Shown here: positions 15,668 through 24,534 of the stretch, piece after piece
Layout of the letters: each line of letters opens with the position of its first letter
Numbering within the stretch: the first letter of the stretch is position 1
Source of the DNA: Christensenella sp034926635
GTDB lineage: Bacteria > Bacillota > Clostridia > Christensenellales > Christensenellaceae
Assembly (NCBI GenBank): GCA_034926635.1
Contig: JAYFQX010000009.1
Coordinates: 1 to 57,912 of the forward strand
Direction: 5' to 3'
Length of the DNA: 57,912 nucleotides
Translations under genes and position numbers: made by a program
Notes under the pieces: generated by a model
Seen by the model: the letters and a program-made list of their open reading frames with translations, nothing else
What the model was told of the DNA's origin: nothing
Database searches by the model: none

Positions 15668-17170
15668 TCACTTCCTTCCCTGCGCATCCAGCGATGCTGC
15701 TGCAATATTATCAGCAGTAATTTCAGTACCAGTCAATACTCTAGTAATCCGGCCTTCATACATAACGATTATTTTGGATAATTCCGCACGTTCAGAGAGT
15801 GTAACCAGTTCATAATCGTCACTCGATACCATAATGACAGCGGATTTTTCTTCAGCCATGCGGTACATCATTTGATGCACGTCACTTCTGGCATTGACGT
15901 CGATTCCCTTTGTCGGATCGTCTGCCAACAAAAGTTTCGGCCTTACGCTGGTCCATCTTGCAATAACGACTTTTTGCTGATTGCCACCGCTTAGTTCCGT
16001 AATTTTCTCTTTGGCAGATGCAAAAACTACTTTGTTCTGATTTAAAATATCTACGGAATTATCGCCTTTCTTTTTTTCTACGATTTTGCTGACTACGTTA
16101 ATATTATCGGTTAGGCTCTGTTCGCTGAAAATCCCTTCACCTTCCCTGTCGCCTGAAATAAAGCCGATCTTATACTTTTTGACAGCTTCATTCACATTTT
16201 TAATACAGCATGTATCTCCGCATAACTCATATTCCACAGAGCCCTCCATGCCAAATAATTGGCGGACAAGCGCCGACTGCCCATGTCCCTGCAGTCCTGC
16301 TACACCAACGATTTCCCCTTCGTAAACGTCAAGGTCTATTTTATTTTCAAAACCTTTCACTGCAAAATCTTTTAAAGAAACCACCATTTTACGCGAGCCT
16401 GGATCATACGGCTTATGCTTGCTAATGATTTTTCGTTCTTCCGCAATTTCCTTTTCATCTTTTCCCGACATTTCCGCGAGAAGTAAATCTTCCGTTACGT
16501 CCCCGATGTTCCATGTGTTAAGGGTCATACCGTTTCTCATAATTGTCACAGAATCGCAAATTGAAAAAATTTCTTCCAGACGATGTGAAATAAACATCAC
16601 AACGCAACCCTGTTCTTTTAATTCAAATAAAATTCTTTTGACTAAATCGACATCCTTACTGTAGAGTGCAGACGTAATTTCGTCCACAATTAGCACTTTA
16701 GGACTTTGTATTAACGCTTTAAAAAATTCTACAAGATACAGTTCGTTTGGCGGCAATGCAACAACCCGCCTGTCAAGAAGATATTCTACGCCCCATTTTG
16801 ACAGCAATTCCTTTGCAATTTTAAGCGCCTTTTTTTGGTCAACAAAAATTCCTTTTTGCGGAAGCTGGCATAATGATAAATTCTCTGCAACTGTCAAATT
16901 ATTCAGCAAACTTAATTCCTGAGATGTAATAATAATACCTTGTTTTTTTGATTGACCCGGTGAAATAATGTCTATTTTTTCATCATCAAAATAAATCTCT
17001 CCGCTGTTTCTTTTGACAGAACCTCCCAAAATTTTGGCAATAGTACTTTTCCCAGAACCATTTCCGCCGAGAAGCGCCCTAATTTCGCCGCCTTTAATAG
17101 AAATATCTGCATTCTGCAACGCTTTTACTGAACCGTAAGATTTTTTAATACCCTTGCAGATCAAATCCAT
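15668..17170 (-). CDS. Sugar ABC transporter ATP-binding protein (RbsA/MglA type)
   Basis: A 500-residue double ATPase. The N-terminal half has Walker A GGNGSGKST (~36-44), a degenerate signature (ALPPNELYLVEFF), Walker B VLIVDEITSAL and HRLEEIF. The C-terminal half has a degenerate Walker A (GLQGHGQSA), an intact signature LSGGNQQKV and Walker B LLLADDPTKGID. This asymmetry is normal for monosaccharide importers. RBS GGGGGAAA lies 4 bp before ATG. A strong hairpin separates it from the binding-protein gene. Confidence 0.93.
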   Translation of the reverse strand: MDLICKGIKKSYGSVKALQNADISIKGGEIRALLGGNGSGKSTIAKILGGSVKRNSGEIYFDDEKIDIISPGQSKKQGIIITSQELSLLNNLTVAENLSLCQLPQKGIFVDQKKALKIAKELLSKWGVEYLLDRRVVALPPNELYLVEFFKALIQSPKVLIVDEITSALYSKDVDLVKRILFELKEQGCVVMFISHRLEEIFSICDSVTIMRNGMTLNTWNIGDVTEDLLLAEMSGKDEKEIAEERKIISKHKPYDPGSRKMVVSLKDFAVKGFENKIDLDVYEGEIVGVAGLQGHGQSALVRQLFGMEGSVEYELCGDTCCIKNVNEAVKKYKIGFISGDREGEGIFSEQSLTDNINVVSKIVEKKKGDNSVDILNQNKVVFASAKEKITELSGGNQQKVVIARWTSVRPKLLLADDPTKGIDVNARSDVHQMMYRMAEEKSAVIMVSSDDYELVTLSERAELSKIIVMYEGRITRVLTGTEITADNIAAASLDAQGRK

Positions 17171-17202
17171 ATCATTTCCCCCTTTAGAACACGTGATTGA
17201 AT

Positions 17203-17230
17203 CATGGGAGCACGCAGCCGTGCTCCCATG
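17203..17230. promoter_or_regulatory. Intercistronic hairpin between binding protein and ATPase
   Basis: CATGGGAGCACG and CGTGCTCCCATG form a perfect 12-bp stem with a 4-base loop. There is no T-run on the minus strand, so it is not a simple terminator. Such hairpins commonly stabilise the abundant binding-protein mRNA and reduce expression of the downstream membrane genes. Confidence 0.75.
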
Positions 17231-17252
17231 CAGTCATCTTACCGCATCAAAA

Positions 17253-18455
17253 TTATTTGAAGAATGAATTAATGTAATCATCCGATGCGGGCATGCTTAA
17301 CAGGTATGTAGAAGGCTGCCCTTCGCAAAGTGCAAGCGCTTCATCCAAAGTCAGAACCTGCATGCCTTCATATGCCTTTAAGTATTCCGCATTTTTATCT
17401 GCTTCTGCAGTAACAACACAGTACGGAGGATCTAAGCAAATCCAGTTTACAAGCGATTCATCCAACGGGTTCGGCAACAGTTTCGCTTCGTCAATTTCTT
17501 CGCCTTGCAGTAACTTTACAGTAAATTTAACCGCTGTTGCGCAAATACTTGGATCGGAAGGAACTGTAATGGAATCCATATTGTTATCTTTCCAGTACTG
17601 GAGGAAACTATAGGTATAGTCAGCATTCATAATCGGAAGTTCTACGCCCGCATTTTCATATGCGCGCAAAACGCCTTCCTGACCTTCCGGTCCATATACT
17701 GCATCAATGTTGTCATAGGTGGAAAGCAGTGTCGACATAACCGACTGTGCTTCTGTCATTGACCAGCTCTGCGGTGCGGTTGCAACTACCTTGATATCAG
17801 GATAATTCGCCAATACCCTATCCATTGCCGCGCCTCTTTCCACTTCTGTTTCATTGCCGGCAAGGCCTTGCAGAATAACCAGATTTGTCTTATTCGCAGC
17901 TGTCATTTTATCGCAAATCCATTGCATCGGAATGCCAGCGTATGCTTCATGGCTGTTTCCAACAAAATATGTTCCTTCGCAAGCAGCACCATTATCCTCT
18001 ACTACGACCAGAATACCGGCATCCTGTGCTTTTTTAACTGCCGGCTCAATTGCCGTCGCCGATACCGCGCCTACTACGATCGCGTCTACCCCTTTGCTGA
18101 TCATCTGGTTAAACTGGTTTAACTGCTCTGTTGCATCATCGCTTACACTCGCAACTTCATAAGATGCCAGCGTTCCATCCGCTTTCAGCTGTTCACAAGT
18201 TTTTTCAACCTCATCCAGCATCTGTGCGCGCCATGTGTTTCCAAGATAAGGGTTTAAAATTCCAATTTTGAACCCGCCGCCTGCCGATGTGTCCTCCGCA
18301 GCTGCAGCACTTTCCGTTTCTGTTGCGGCCTCTGCCGCAGTCTCCGAAGCAGGCTGTTCAGACGTCGTCGTTTGTGTTGTGCTTGTCGCACATGCAGAAA
18401 GCACCAGCGCACAAATCATAACGATTACCAATACAGTCATCAATCCTTTTTTCAT
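17253..18455 (-). CDS. Sugar-binding lipoprotein of an ABC importer (RbsB family)
   Basis: A 400-residue lipoprotein. The signal peptide ends in lipobox LSAC (~Cys22), followed by a flexible A/T/E-rich linker to ~60. Then comes a two-lobe periplasmic-binding-protein type 1 domain (FKIGILNPYLGNTW, GVDAIVVGAVSATAIEPAV, NIDAVYGPEGQEGVLRAYEN in pieces). The fold class binds monosaccharides, polyols or autoinducer-2; the ligand cannot be read. It is the second gene after the zinc dehydrogenase, with RBS AGAGAGGA. Confidence 0.9.
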   Translation of the reverse strand: MKKGLMTVLVIVMICALVLSACATSTTQTTTSEQPASETAAEAATETESAAAAEDTSAGGGFKIGILNPYLGNTWRAQMLDEVEKTCEQLKADGTLASYEVASVSDDATEQLNQFNQMISKGVDAIVVGAVSATAIEPAVKKAQDAGILVVVEDNGAACEGTYFVGNSHEAYAGIPMQWICDKMTAANKTNLVILQGLAGNETEVERGAAMDRVLANYPDIKVVATAPQSWSMTEAQSVMSTLLSTYDNIDAVYGPEGQEGVLRAYENAGVELPIMNADYTYSFLQYWKDNNMDSITVPSDPSICATAVKFTVKLLQGEEIDEAKLLPNPLDESLVNWICLDPPYCVVTAEADKNAEYLKAYEGMQVLTLDEALALCEGQPSTYLLSMPASDDYINSFFK

Positions 18456-18498
18456 CTTTTATTCCTCTCTTTTACTATTATTTTTTGATATTTACAAA

Positions 18499-19527
18499 TT
18501 ACTTTGAAATATCAATTAAAACTTTAAAATGTTCTTTGTCATTAATTTGATAGTTCATGGCTTCCACTACTTCGCTCAACGGAAAAACTCTGTCAATTAA
18601 TTGTTTAAGCTCTTGATTAATTTTCCCTGATGCAACGATTTTAGCAGCATCGCGAAATGCACTTTGAGAATGAAGCCGCGCACCGATAATCTGAAGTTCT
18701 TTAAAAAATACAGTAGCTCCATCAAATGGATTCTGTGTGGCAGACATTCCAATTGCCATTATCGTTCCGCCCGGCTTTGCAAGTGCAGTCATAGACTGTA
18801 CCCCGCCTTTACTTCCAGAAACTTCGAACACAACGTCAAATCCGCTTCCGCCATTATGCGCTTTCAGAATGGTTTCAGGATCTTCTTGCACCGGATTCGC
18901 TGCGTCAAATCCCAGTTTCCGTAAAAAATTAACTCTGTTTTCATTCACTTCACAAATCGTAACGTTGGAAGCTCCCGCAAGCCTTGCCACTATTGCAATC
19001 AGTGCTCCAATCGGTCCTCCGCCAATCACTGCGACGCTTTGACCGACTTTCAGATTACTTCTGCGCACATCATGAACCGCGACTGACAACGGTTCTGTAA
19101 GTGCAGCTACTTGCAAATCAACGTCTTTTGGCATTTTAACAACTTTGTCCAATGGAACTTTTACAAATTCTGCGAAACCTCCATCCATGTGAATTCCTAA
19201 AATTGCCAGATCTTTGCAGATATTACTTTTCCCCGATGTACATTGTTCACATTTTCCGCAAGAATAATATGGCTGAACCACTACAATATCGCCAGATTCC
19301 AAGTCCTCGTTAGGGTTTCCTATAAACTCACGTAATACTCCTACAAATTCATGTCCCGGGATGCGAGGATATGTCGCTGTCCCATGCATTCCCTGCCATA
19401 CATTGACGTCACTTCCACAGATTCCTGCAAAACAAACTTCAATAATCGCATATCCTTCCTCTACAGTAGGCCGCTCCAATTCTGTAAAGATTAATTCCTT
19501 CTTATCTGGAAATAATGCCGATCTCAT
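18499..19527 (-). CDS. Zinc-dependent medium-chain alcohol/polyol dehydrogenase
   Basis: A 342-residue MDR dehydrogenase. Catalytic zinc ligands are Cys in GICGSDVNVWQG and His-Glu in PGHEFVGVL. The structural zinc loop CGKCEQCTSGKSNIC is complete. The Rossmann motif is VIGGGPIGALIA, followed by EVNENR, which favours NAD. It is first in the operon with the sugar importer, so it probably oxidises the imported polyol or sugar. RBS AGAGGAAA. Confidence 0.88.
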   Translation of the reverse strand: MRSALFPDKKELIFTELERPTVEEGYAIIEVCFAGICGSDVNVWQGMHGTATYPRIPGHEFVGVLREFIGNPNEDLESGDIVVVQPYYSCGKCEQCTSGKSNICKDLAILGIHMDGGFAEFVKVPLDKVVKMPKDVDLQVAALTEPLSVAVHDVRRSNLKVGQSVAVIGGGPIGALIAIVARLAGASNVTICEVNENRVNFLRKLGFDAANPVQEDPETILKAHNGGSGFDVVFEVSGSKGGVQSMTALAKPGGTIMAIGMSATQNPFDGATVFFKELQIIGARLHSQSAFRDAAKIVASGKINQELKQLIDRVFPLSEVVEAMNYQINDKEHFKVLIDISK

Positions 19528-19683
19528 AGTAATTTTCCTCTCTTAAATTGTATTAAAAGCTAATATATGTCTTATGCAAATTTAAAAATAATAAAAATGG
19601 TTCTGCTAAATTAATATGTTTCGAATTAGATATAAATTGTATTTCTGAATATACTTTATATTGTTTATATACTTTTAACTTAA

Positions 19684-19712
19684 ATAGTATACACTTTAGG
19701 GCAAAATGTCAA
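19684..19712 (-). promoter_or_regulatory. Promoter of the dehydrogenase/importer operon with GntR site
   Basis: On the minus strand TTGACA (19712-19707), 17-bp spacer and TACTAT (19689-19684). The palindrome GTATAC (19687-19692) overlaps the -10, in context ATAGTATACACTTT. Exactly the same arrangement, 14 bp from the -35, occurs at 24422-24427. The rest of the 19528-19840 gap is AT-rich with no gene. Confidence 0.65.
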
Positions 19713-19840
19713 CACTTTTTGCAATATTTTTATTTCTGAAAAAGATTATAGAAAGAAACAACAAAAAGAGTTCTTTAACAAAGTCTAAGCTGAATGTTAT
19801 AAATATTCATTAATTGGACATTTTAAAAGCAAGCCGCCTA

Positions 19841-20494
19841 TTAATCAAGAAAGAAATCCGTATCGAATTTATCTTCAAGATCATAAAATTTTACCAGATG
19901 TTCAACAGCGGTCCTTATCGCCCCTTTTACATCACGGTTTAACATACATTCTACGATCTGGATGTGATACAAAGACGATTTGTATCCCCGATCAAGCTTG
20001 TCGTCAAAGTATTTCCAAGTCTGCAACAGATTCACCTGAAGAGTGAGTGATTTTTGATATTTAATCAAGAATTCATTTTTAGATAAATCCACCAATTCCT
20101 TATGAAAAATTGTATCTGATTCACTACGCTCTATCCTGCTGCTTTTTTTGCTTTTATAAAGTTCCATGCAGGTCTCCGCCCACTTTAGTAACTTTTGGAA
20201 ATCTGCCGTACTTCCATAATATGCAGCAAAACGGATCGCCATCTTATCAATCGCAATTCTCATAATTCCCAACTGCGTTGCATAGTTCTCATCAATGGAA
20301 ATGACCTCTGCTTGATGATTCGGATAAATCCGTATAATACCTTCCCCTGCTAATCTTCTGAGTGCTTCTCTAACCGGCGTTCTGCTGACACCCAGCTGTT
20401 CCGCAAGCTTTCCCTCAGGTACGCTATCTCCCTGCTTTAACTGTTTTGACAAGAGCATTTCTACAATCCGGTCATATGTACTATTCTTTGGCAT
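19841..20494 (-). CDS. GntR-family regulator, FCD (FadR) subgroup
   Basis: The protein is 217 residues. The winged helix at ~1-70 includes VPEGKLAEQLGVSRTPVREAL, the GntR signature. A helical FCD effector domain follows (~75-200), with His/Asp/Asn residues (FHKELVDLSKN, YHIQIVECML) able to bind a metal and a carboxylate or sugar-acid ligand. ATG 20494 follows AAAGGTG; an upstream ATG at 20512 has no site. It sits between two operons that share GTATAC palindromes with its own promoter, so it likely represses all three. Confidence 0.88.
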   Translation of the reverse strand: MPKNSTYDRIVEMLLSKQLKQGDSVPEGKLAEQLGVSRTPVREALRRLAGEGIIRIYPNHQAEVISIDENYATQLGIMRIAIDKMAIRFAAYYGSTADFQKLLKWAETCMELYKSKKSSRIERSESDTIFHKELVDLSKNEFLIKYQKSLTLQVNLLQTWKYFDDKLDRGYKSSLYHIQIVECMLNRDVKGAIRTAVEHLVKFYDLEDKFDTDFFLD

Positions 20495-20529
20495 AGAGAT
20501 AACACCTTTCATACGCTATTTTTTAAAAA

Positions 20530-20535
20530 GTATAC
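20530..20535. promoter_or_regulatory. GTATAC site upstream of gntR
   Basis: AAAGTATACTGTTT lies 36 bp before the gntR start codon. It shares GTATAC and the flanking T-rich arm with the sites at 19687 and 24422, which suggests autoregulation. A six-base core alone is weak evidence. Confidence 0.45.
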
Positions 20536-20611
20536 TGTTTATTTATATTGTATATAATAGCACAAATGCTGTTGAATTACCACCCCTTTACAAATTGTAT
20601 TTTTGTTTTAT

Positions 20612-21418
20612 CTACTTAATTTGACTCGCTGAACAAATCCAACCTTTTTCTTCCCAATCCTTAGCCTGTTCATAATCATGTCCAAAAAAGATGATGGCCT
20701 TTTCTTTTTTTTGCATCTCCCTTATGAATGCAAGATTTTCATAAAACTCTTCCGGGCTCTTATTGATGCTTCCCCCCGGAGGAAGGCTTTCTTTATAAGC
20801 TTGTTCCGTATAAATGGTATCGCCGCAAAAAATGATATTTTGGCCATCTTCGAGTTGTAGTTCATAGCCTATCAATCCCTTGGTATGGCATTTTTGCAAG
20901 AATAATTTGAAATCTTCTGCAAGCTGCGTTTCTCCCTCAACCATATGAAACGTAAGACCTGGAACATTAAAGTATTGTGCTGGTACATATGCTCCACCAA
21001 GTTTTTCCGGATGATTTTGGGTAGTCTCAAACAGTTCGGATACCTCGGGCTCCTAAACATAGATATTTTTTCCAGCTTTTGTGTTGGAAAAATACTTTAG
21101 TCCTCCAACATGGTCAAAATGAAAATGCGTTATAATTAAAACGTCTATATCTTCATAGGAAATACCGTTCTCTTTAAGTCTTTCCCCCAAGGGAATGAAC
21201 TCAGTCATAGGATAGGTGTTTTGAATATGCTCTGAATAGCATTCCTTCCAGTCATCGGAATCCCCGGTATCAACCAGTACCTTTCCAAGAACCGGATGTT
21301 CCACCAGCAGCGCCCAATGCGGTGATTTTATCATAACCTCAGGATCATTTTCTTTTACAAGGTCATTTTTTGATCCAACGGTCGCACCAAGATACAATAT
21401 TTTAAACCGCAATCCCAT
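20612..21418 (-). pseudogene. Metallo-beta-lactamase-fold lactonase-like gene with in-frame TAG
   Basis: One frame of 268 codons is interrupted once, by TAG at 21055-21053 (…KNIYV, stop, EPEVSELF…). Before the stop is the zinc motif THFHFDHVGG; after it are CGDTIYT and FFGHDYEQ, so all metal ligands survive but are split. The layout resembles AHL-lactonase-like hydrolases of the AttM/AiiA type. A strong RBS (AAAGGAG) remains, and the gene follows the transketolase by 20 bp. A CAG-to-TAG point change would explain it; many genes here end in TAG, so recoding is unlikely. Confidence 0.8.
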
Positions 21419-21437
21419 TATTTATATCTCCTTTTTT

Positions 21438-22403
21438 CTATTTTCTTGAGCAGGCTTTTTTAACCGCTTCTACAATGTAACGGTCTGTTAATTTAAAATG
21501 CTCTTTTAAATAATCTACCGGACCAACTTCACCAAACGAATCCTGTATTCCGATCATTTCCATAGGCACAAGATTATTTTTTACAATAACATCAGATACC
21601 GCAGAACCCAGTCCGTTGATAACATGATGGTTTTCTGCCGTCACGATCGCCCCTGTTTCAGCAGCTGCACGAAGAATTGCTTCCTCATCAATCGGTTTCC
21701 ATGTGAACATATTGATGACCCTTGCATCAATTCCCTGTTCACTCAATATCTTTGCAGCATTAATAGCTTCATTAACACAAAATCCGCTCGCAATAATCGT
21801 TGCATCTTTGCCATCTTTAATTGTCACTGCCTTTCCAATCTCAAATGTGCTTCCCGGCTGATAAACGCCTATCACGTTTTTTCTAACCAAACGCATATAA
21901 TAAACCCCATAATTTTTTGCAATCTTTGGCATTAGGTCTTTTAGCATCGTAGTATCTGTTGGCTCTATTACCGTCATTGTAGGAATCAACCTCATAATCC
22001 CCATATCTTCAAAAGGCATATGTGTACCGCCATTTAACGCAGCTGTAATTCCCGGATCAGATCCCACAAGCTTAACATTTAGCTTTGCGTATGCAGCAGA
22101 CATAAAAATTTGATCACACGCGCGCCTTGTCAAAAATGGTGCAAAGGTATGTGCAAATGGAATTTTTCCTCTTGCTGATAAACCTGCTGCCACGCCGACC
22201 ATGTTCGCTTCCTGTATTCCGCAATCAATCATTCTATCCGGAAACTCTTTTTGAAATGGTTTCGTTCCCATTGCCGCCATTAAATCCGCATCAAGTGCCA
22301 CGATGTTATCATCTTCTCTAGCCATATCAATCAGCGCCTCACAATAGGCGTTGCGCATTTCCTGTTTTTCCAAGACAAAATCCTTACAAATCGCTATGCT
22401 CAT
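21438..22403 (-). CDS. Transketolase, C-terminal subunit (pyrimidine-binding half)
   Basis: A 321-residue half transketolase with the catalytic Glu in DCGIQEANMVG (~62-72), LDADLMAAMGT and the C-terminal domain (EEAILRAAAETGAIVTAENH in pieces). With the preceding gene it makes a split transketolase that transfers two-carbon units between ketose and aldose phosphates. Split forms occur in central metabolism but also in dedicated pathways such as apulose-4-phosphate cleavage. RBS GGGGAGG; 16 bp after the N-terminal subunit. Confidence 0.9.
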   Translation of the reverse strand: MSIAICKDFVLEKQEMRNAYCEALIDMAREDDNIVALDADLMAAMGTKPFQKEFPDRMIDCGIQEANMVGVAAGLSARGKIPFAHTFAPFLTRRACDQIFMSAAYAKLNVKLVGSDPGITAALNGGTHMPFEDMGIMRLIPTMTVIEPTDTTMLKDLMPKIAKNYGVYYMRLVRKNVIGVYQPGSTFEIGKAVTIKDGKDATIIASGFCVNEAINAAKILSEQGIDARVINMFTWKPIDEEAILRAAAETGAIVTAENHHVINGLGSAVSDVIVKNNLVPMEMIGIQDSFGEVGPVDYLKEHFKLTDRYIVEAVKKACSRK

Positions 22404-22419
22404 TATTTTAGCCTCCCCA

Positions 22420-23256
22420 TTAATAATTGTCTATCGCAGCTTGCATTTCGCTCAATGCGTCTTGAAGCTGTTCTTCATTCAGCGTAATATTATGGCAAGT
22501 CGCAGTACCCGCAATTTTGCTCCATCCATTTCCCTTTTGCGTATTTAAAACAATCATAGAAGGCTTTCCCGTATTGTTCTTTGCATTCAAAATTGCTTCG
22601 TCAATTGCGGCAACGTCGTGCCCATCAATACTCTGTGCATACCATCCAAACGCTGCAAACTTCGCGGCAATATCTCCTAGACAGCAGATCTGGTCAGTTG
22701 TGCCATCTAACTGAACCTTGTTGTAATCTACAAACGCAATAAGGTTATCTAAATTCCTGTGGGCTGCAAATAACGCCATTTCCCAGACTTGTCCTTCATC
22801 GATTTCCCCATCACCCAAAACCAAATACGTATAATTGTTTTTCCCATCCATTTTCATAGAGAGCGCCACACCCGCAGCAGTAGATGATCCTTGCCCAAGC
22901 GATCCTGTTGTCATATCAATTCCCGTTGTCAGGTTCATATCGCAGTGGCTTGGCAAGTGTGTCCCTGGTCTGTTTAATGTTTTCAAATCTTCCATCGGCA
23001 TAAAACCTTTTAATGCGAGCGCAGAATATACTGCCGGTCCGGCATGCCCTTTTGAAACCACAAGCCAATCTCTATCTTCCCATTTTGGATTTTTATTGTC
23101 GTATTGAAGCTCTTTTCCATATAAGACTGACAAAAGATGTGCTATCGATAAGGATCCCCCAACATGCCCAACACCTAGATGCGCTATCGCTTTCATCGTT
23201 TCCATTTGAATTTGTTTTGCAAAAACATTCAATTCCTTTTGTTTTTCATTTTTCAT
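22420..23256 (-). CDS. Transketolase, N-terminal subunit (thiamine diphosphate-binding half)
   Basis: A 278-residue half transketolase with the TPP/Mg motif GDGEIDEGQVWEMALFAAH (~145-163) and DYNKVQLDG. GHVGGSLSIAHLLSVLYG and SKGHAGPAVYSALA hold the His residues that contact phosphate and cofactor. ATG 23256 follows GGAGA by 7 bp; the upstream ATG at 23286 has no site. It is encoded between the dehydrogenase at 23292 and the C-terminal half. Confidence 0.9.
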   Translation of the reverse strand: MKNEKQKELNVFAKQIQMETMKAIAHLGVGHVGGSLSIAHLLSVLYGKELQYDNKNPKWEDRDWLVVSKGHAGPAVYSALALKGFMPMEDLKTLNRPGTHLPSHCDMNLTTGIDMTTGSLGQGSSTAAGVALSMKMDGKNNYTYLVLGDGEIDEGQVWEMALFAAHRNLDNLIAFVDYNKVQLDGTTDQICCLGDIAAKFAAFGWYAQSIDGHDVAAIDEAILNAKNNTGKPSMIVLNTQKGNGWSKIAGTATCHNITLNEEQLQDALSEMQAAIDNY

Positions 23257-23291
23257 AATGTTTTCTCCGTTTCGCTTTAAATTCATTCAAC

Positions 23292-24314
23292 TTACAGGTT
23301 TGGATGAATCAATATCTTAATTCCCCTTTGTGCTTCCATATCATCAAACGCCTGTTTCCATTCCTTTAATGGATAATGTCCCGTTGTAATATTGCTGATA
23401 TTTAGCTTTTTTTTGCCAACTAACTCAATCGCTTGTTCCCAGTTATGCCACTGGTGACCAAACGTACCAATAATGGATATCTCTTTTGCAGTAAGCAGGG
23501 AATATTCTATCTCCAGCTCCGGTTTCGTTAACCCGATCTGTACAAATTTGCCAGTCGGTTTTACAAGAGGCATTGCTGTCTTTATCGCCGGCAAAGCACC
23601 TGTACAATCAAAAACCACATCTACGCTATCAACGCCAACCGTTTCTTTTAAGTAGTCTAATGAAATATTGGTTGTCGTGTAGTCTATTCCATTGTCTTTT
23701 GCAATCTTAAGACGGTCGATATCCTTTTCTGTTCCGGTAAGGACTACTGTAGCTCCCCGCGCTTTTGTTACCAAAGAAACAAATTGCCCAATCGCTCCTG
23801 GTCCCATTACTAATACAGTATCTGTAGGCAGTACATTTGCTTTATCCCACGTGGCGTGGAGCGCAACAGAAAGTGGTTCAAACATCGCCGCATCATCGAA
23901 AGAAACGCTGTCTGGTAATTTATGTACAATATCTTTTCTAACTTTAATATATTCAGCAAAAGCGCCGTCTACGCCATAACCAATTGACAAACGGTCTTTG
24001 CACATAAGTGATAATCCTGTTTTACAATACTTGCAATTTCCGCAAATTACTTGCGCTGTCTCGCTTACAACCCTATCTCCCACCTTCAGATTCTTCACGG
24101 CAGAACCAATAGAGTCAACCACACCCGAGTACTCATGACCAAGGGTAACCGGAGGATTGCTCCATGTCGCATCATGCAAAATCTTAATATCAGTTCCGCA
24201 GACCCCCGCCGATTCTACCCGAATAACGACTTCATCCTCTTTTGGTTCTGGCTTGTCTACCTCAATTAATTCGAGATTCCCAGGTCCCCTTTTTAACTTA
24301 ACCAAAGCTTTCAT
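23292..24314 (-). CDS. Zinc-dependent medium-chain polyol/sugar dehydrogenase
   Basis: A 340-residue MDR enzyme. Catalytic zinc residues are Cys in GVCGTDIKILHD and His-Glu in LGHEYSGVV; the structural zinc loop is CGNCKYCKTGLSLMC. The Rossmann motif VMGPGAIGQFVS is followed by TGTEKD (no acidic NAD clamp), so cofactor is open. ATG 24314 follows GGGGGA; upstream in-frame codons run into the promoter. First gene of the operon with the split transketolase and the broken lactonase-like gene. Confidence 0.88.
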   Translation of the reverse strand: MKALVKLKRGPGNLELIEVDKPEPKEDEVVIRVESAGVCGTDIKILHDATWSNPPVTLGHEYSGVVDSIGSAVKNLKVGDRVVSETAQVICGNCKYCKTGLSLMCKDRLSIGYGVDGAFAEYIKVRKDIVHKLPDSVSFDDAAMFEPLSVALHATWDKANVLPTDTVLVMGPGAIGQFVSLVTKARGATVVLTGTEKDIDRLKIAKDNGIDYTTTNISLDYLKETVGVDSVDVVFDCTGALPAIKTAMPLVKPTGKFVQIGLTKPELEIEYSLLTAKEISIIGTFGHQWHNWEQAIELVGKKKLNISNITTGHYPLKEWKQAFDDMEAQRGIKILIHPNL

Positions 24315-24418
24315 AACTTTGTCCCCCTTATTCAGTTTCTTGTTTACGTGAAAATAATTATATGCAGCTACATGTTTATTGTGTACATCAATCGACAATA
24401 TAAATACTATTTAATCAG

Positions 24419-24447
24419 ATTGTATACACTTTTGTTTTGCTTGTCAA
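24419..24447 (-). promoter_or_regulatory. Promoter of the dehydrogenase/transketolase operon with GntR site
   Basis: On the minus strand TTGACA (24447-24442), 17-bp spacer, TACAAT (24424-24419). GTATAC at 24422-24427 overlaps the -10, in context ATTGTATACACTTT, at the same 14-bp distance from the -35 as in the importer promoter. Confidence 0.7.
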
Positions 24448-24534
24448 GAAAATTTTTAAAGTTTTTAAGATATTATTTTTTATAAAAAAAACGCGGTTCC
24501 TTTCGGAATGCGCCTTTTCCTTGCTTTTTGCATA

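Noticed and set aside
20612..21418. Pyrrolysine or other TAG recoding in the lactonase-like gene
   Set aside because: TAG is used as the normal stop of several genes here (for example at 3456, 5074, 7026 and 9199), which is not expected where TAG is recoded. A point mutation is simpler.
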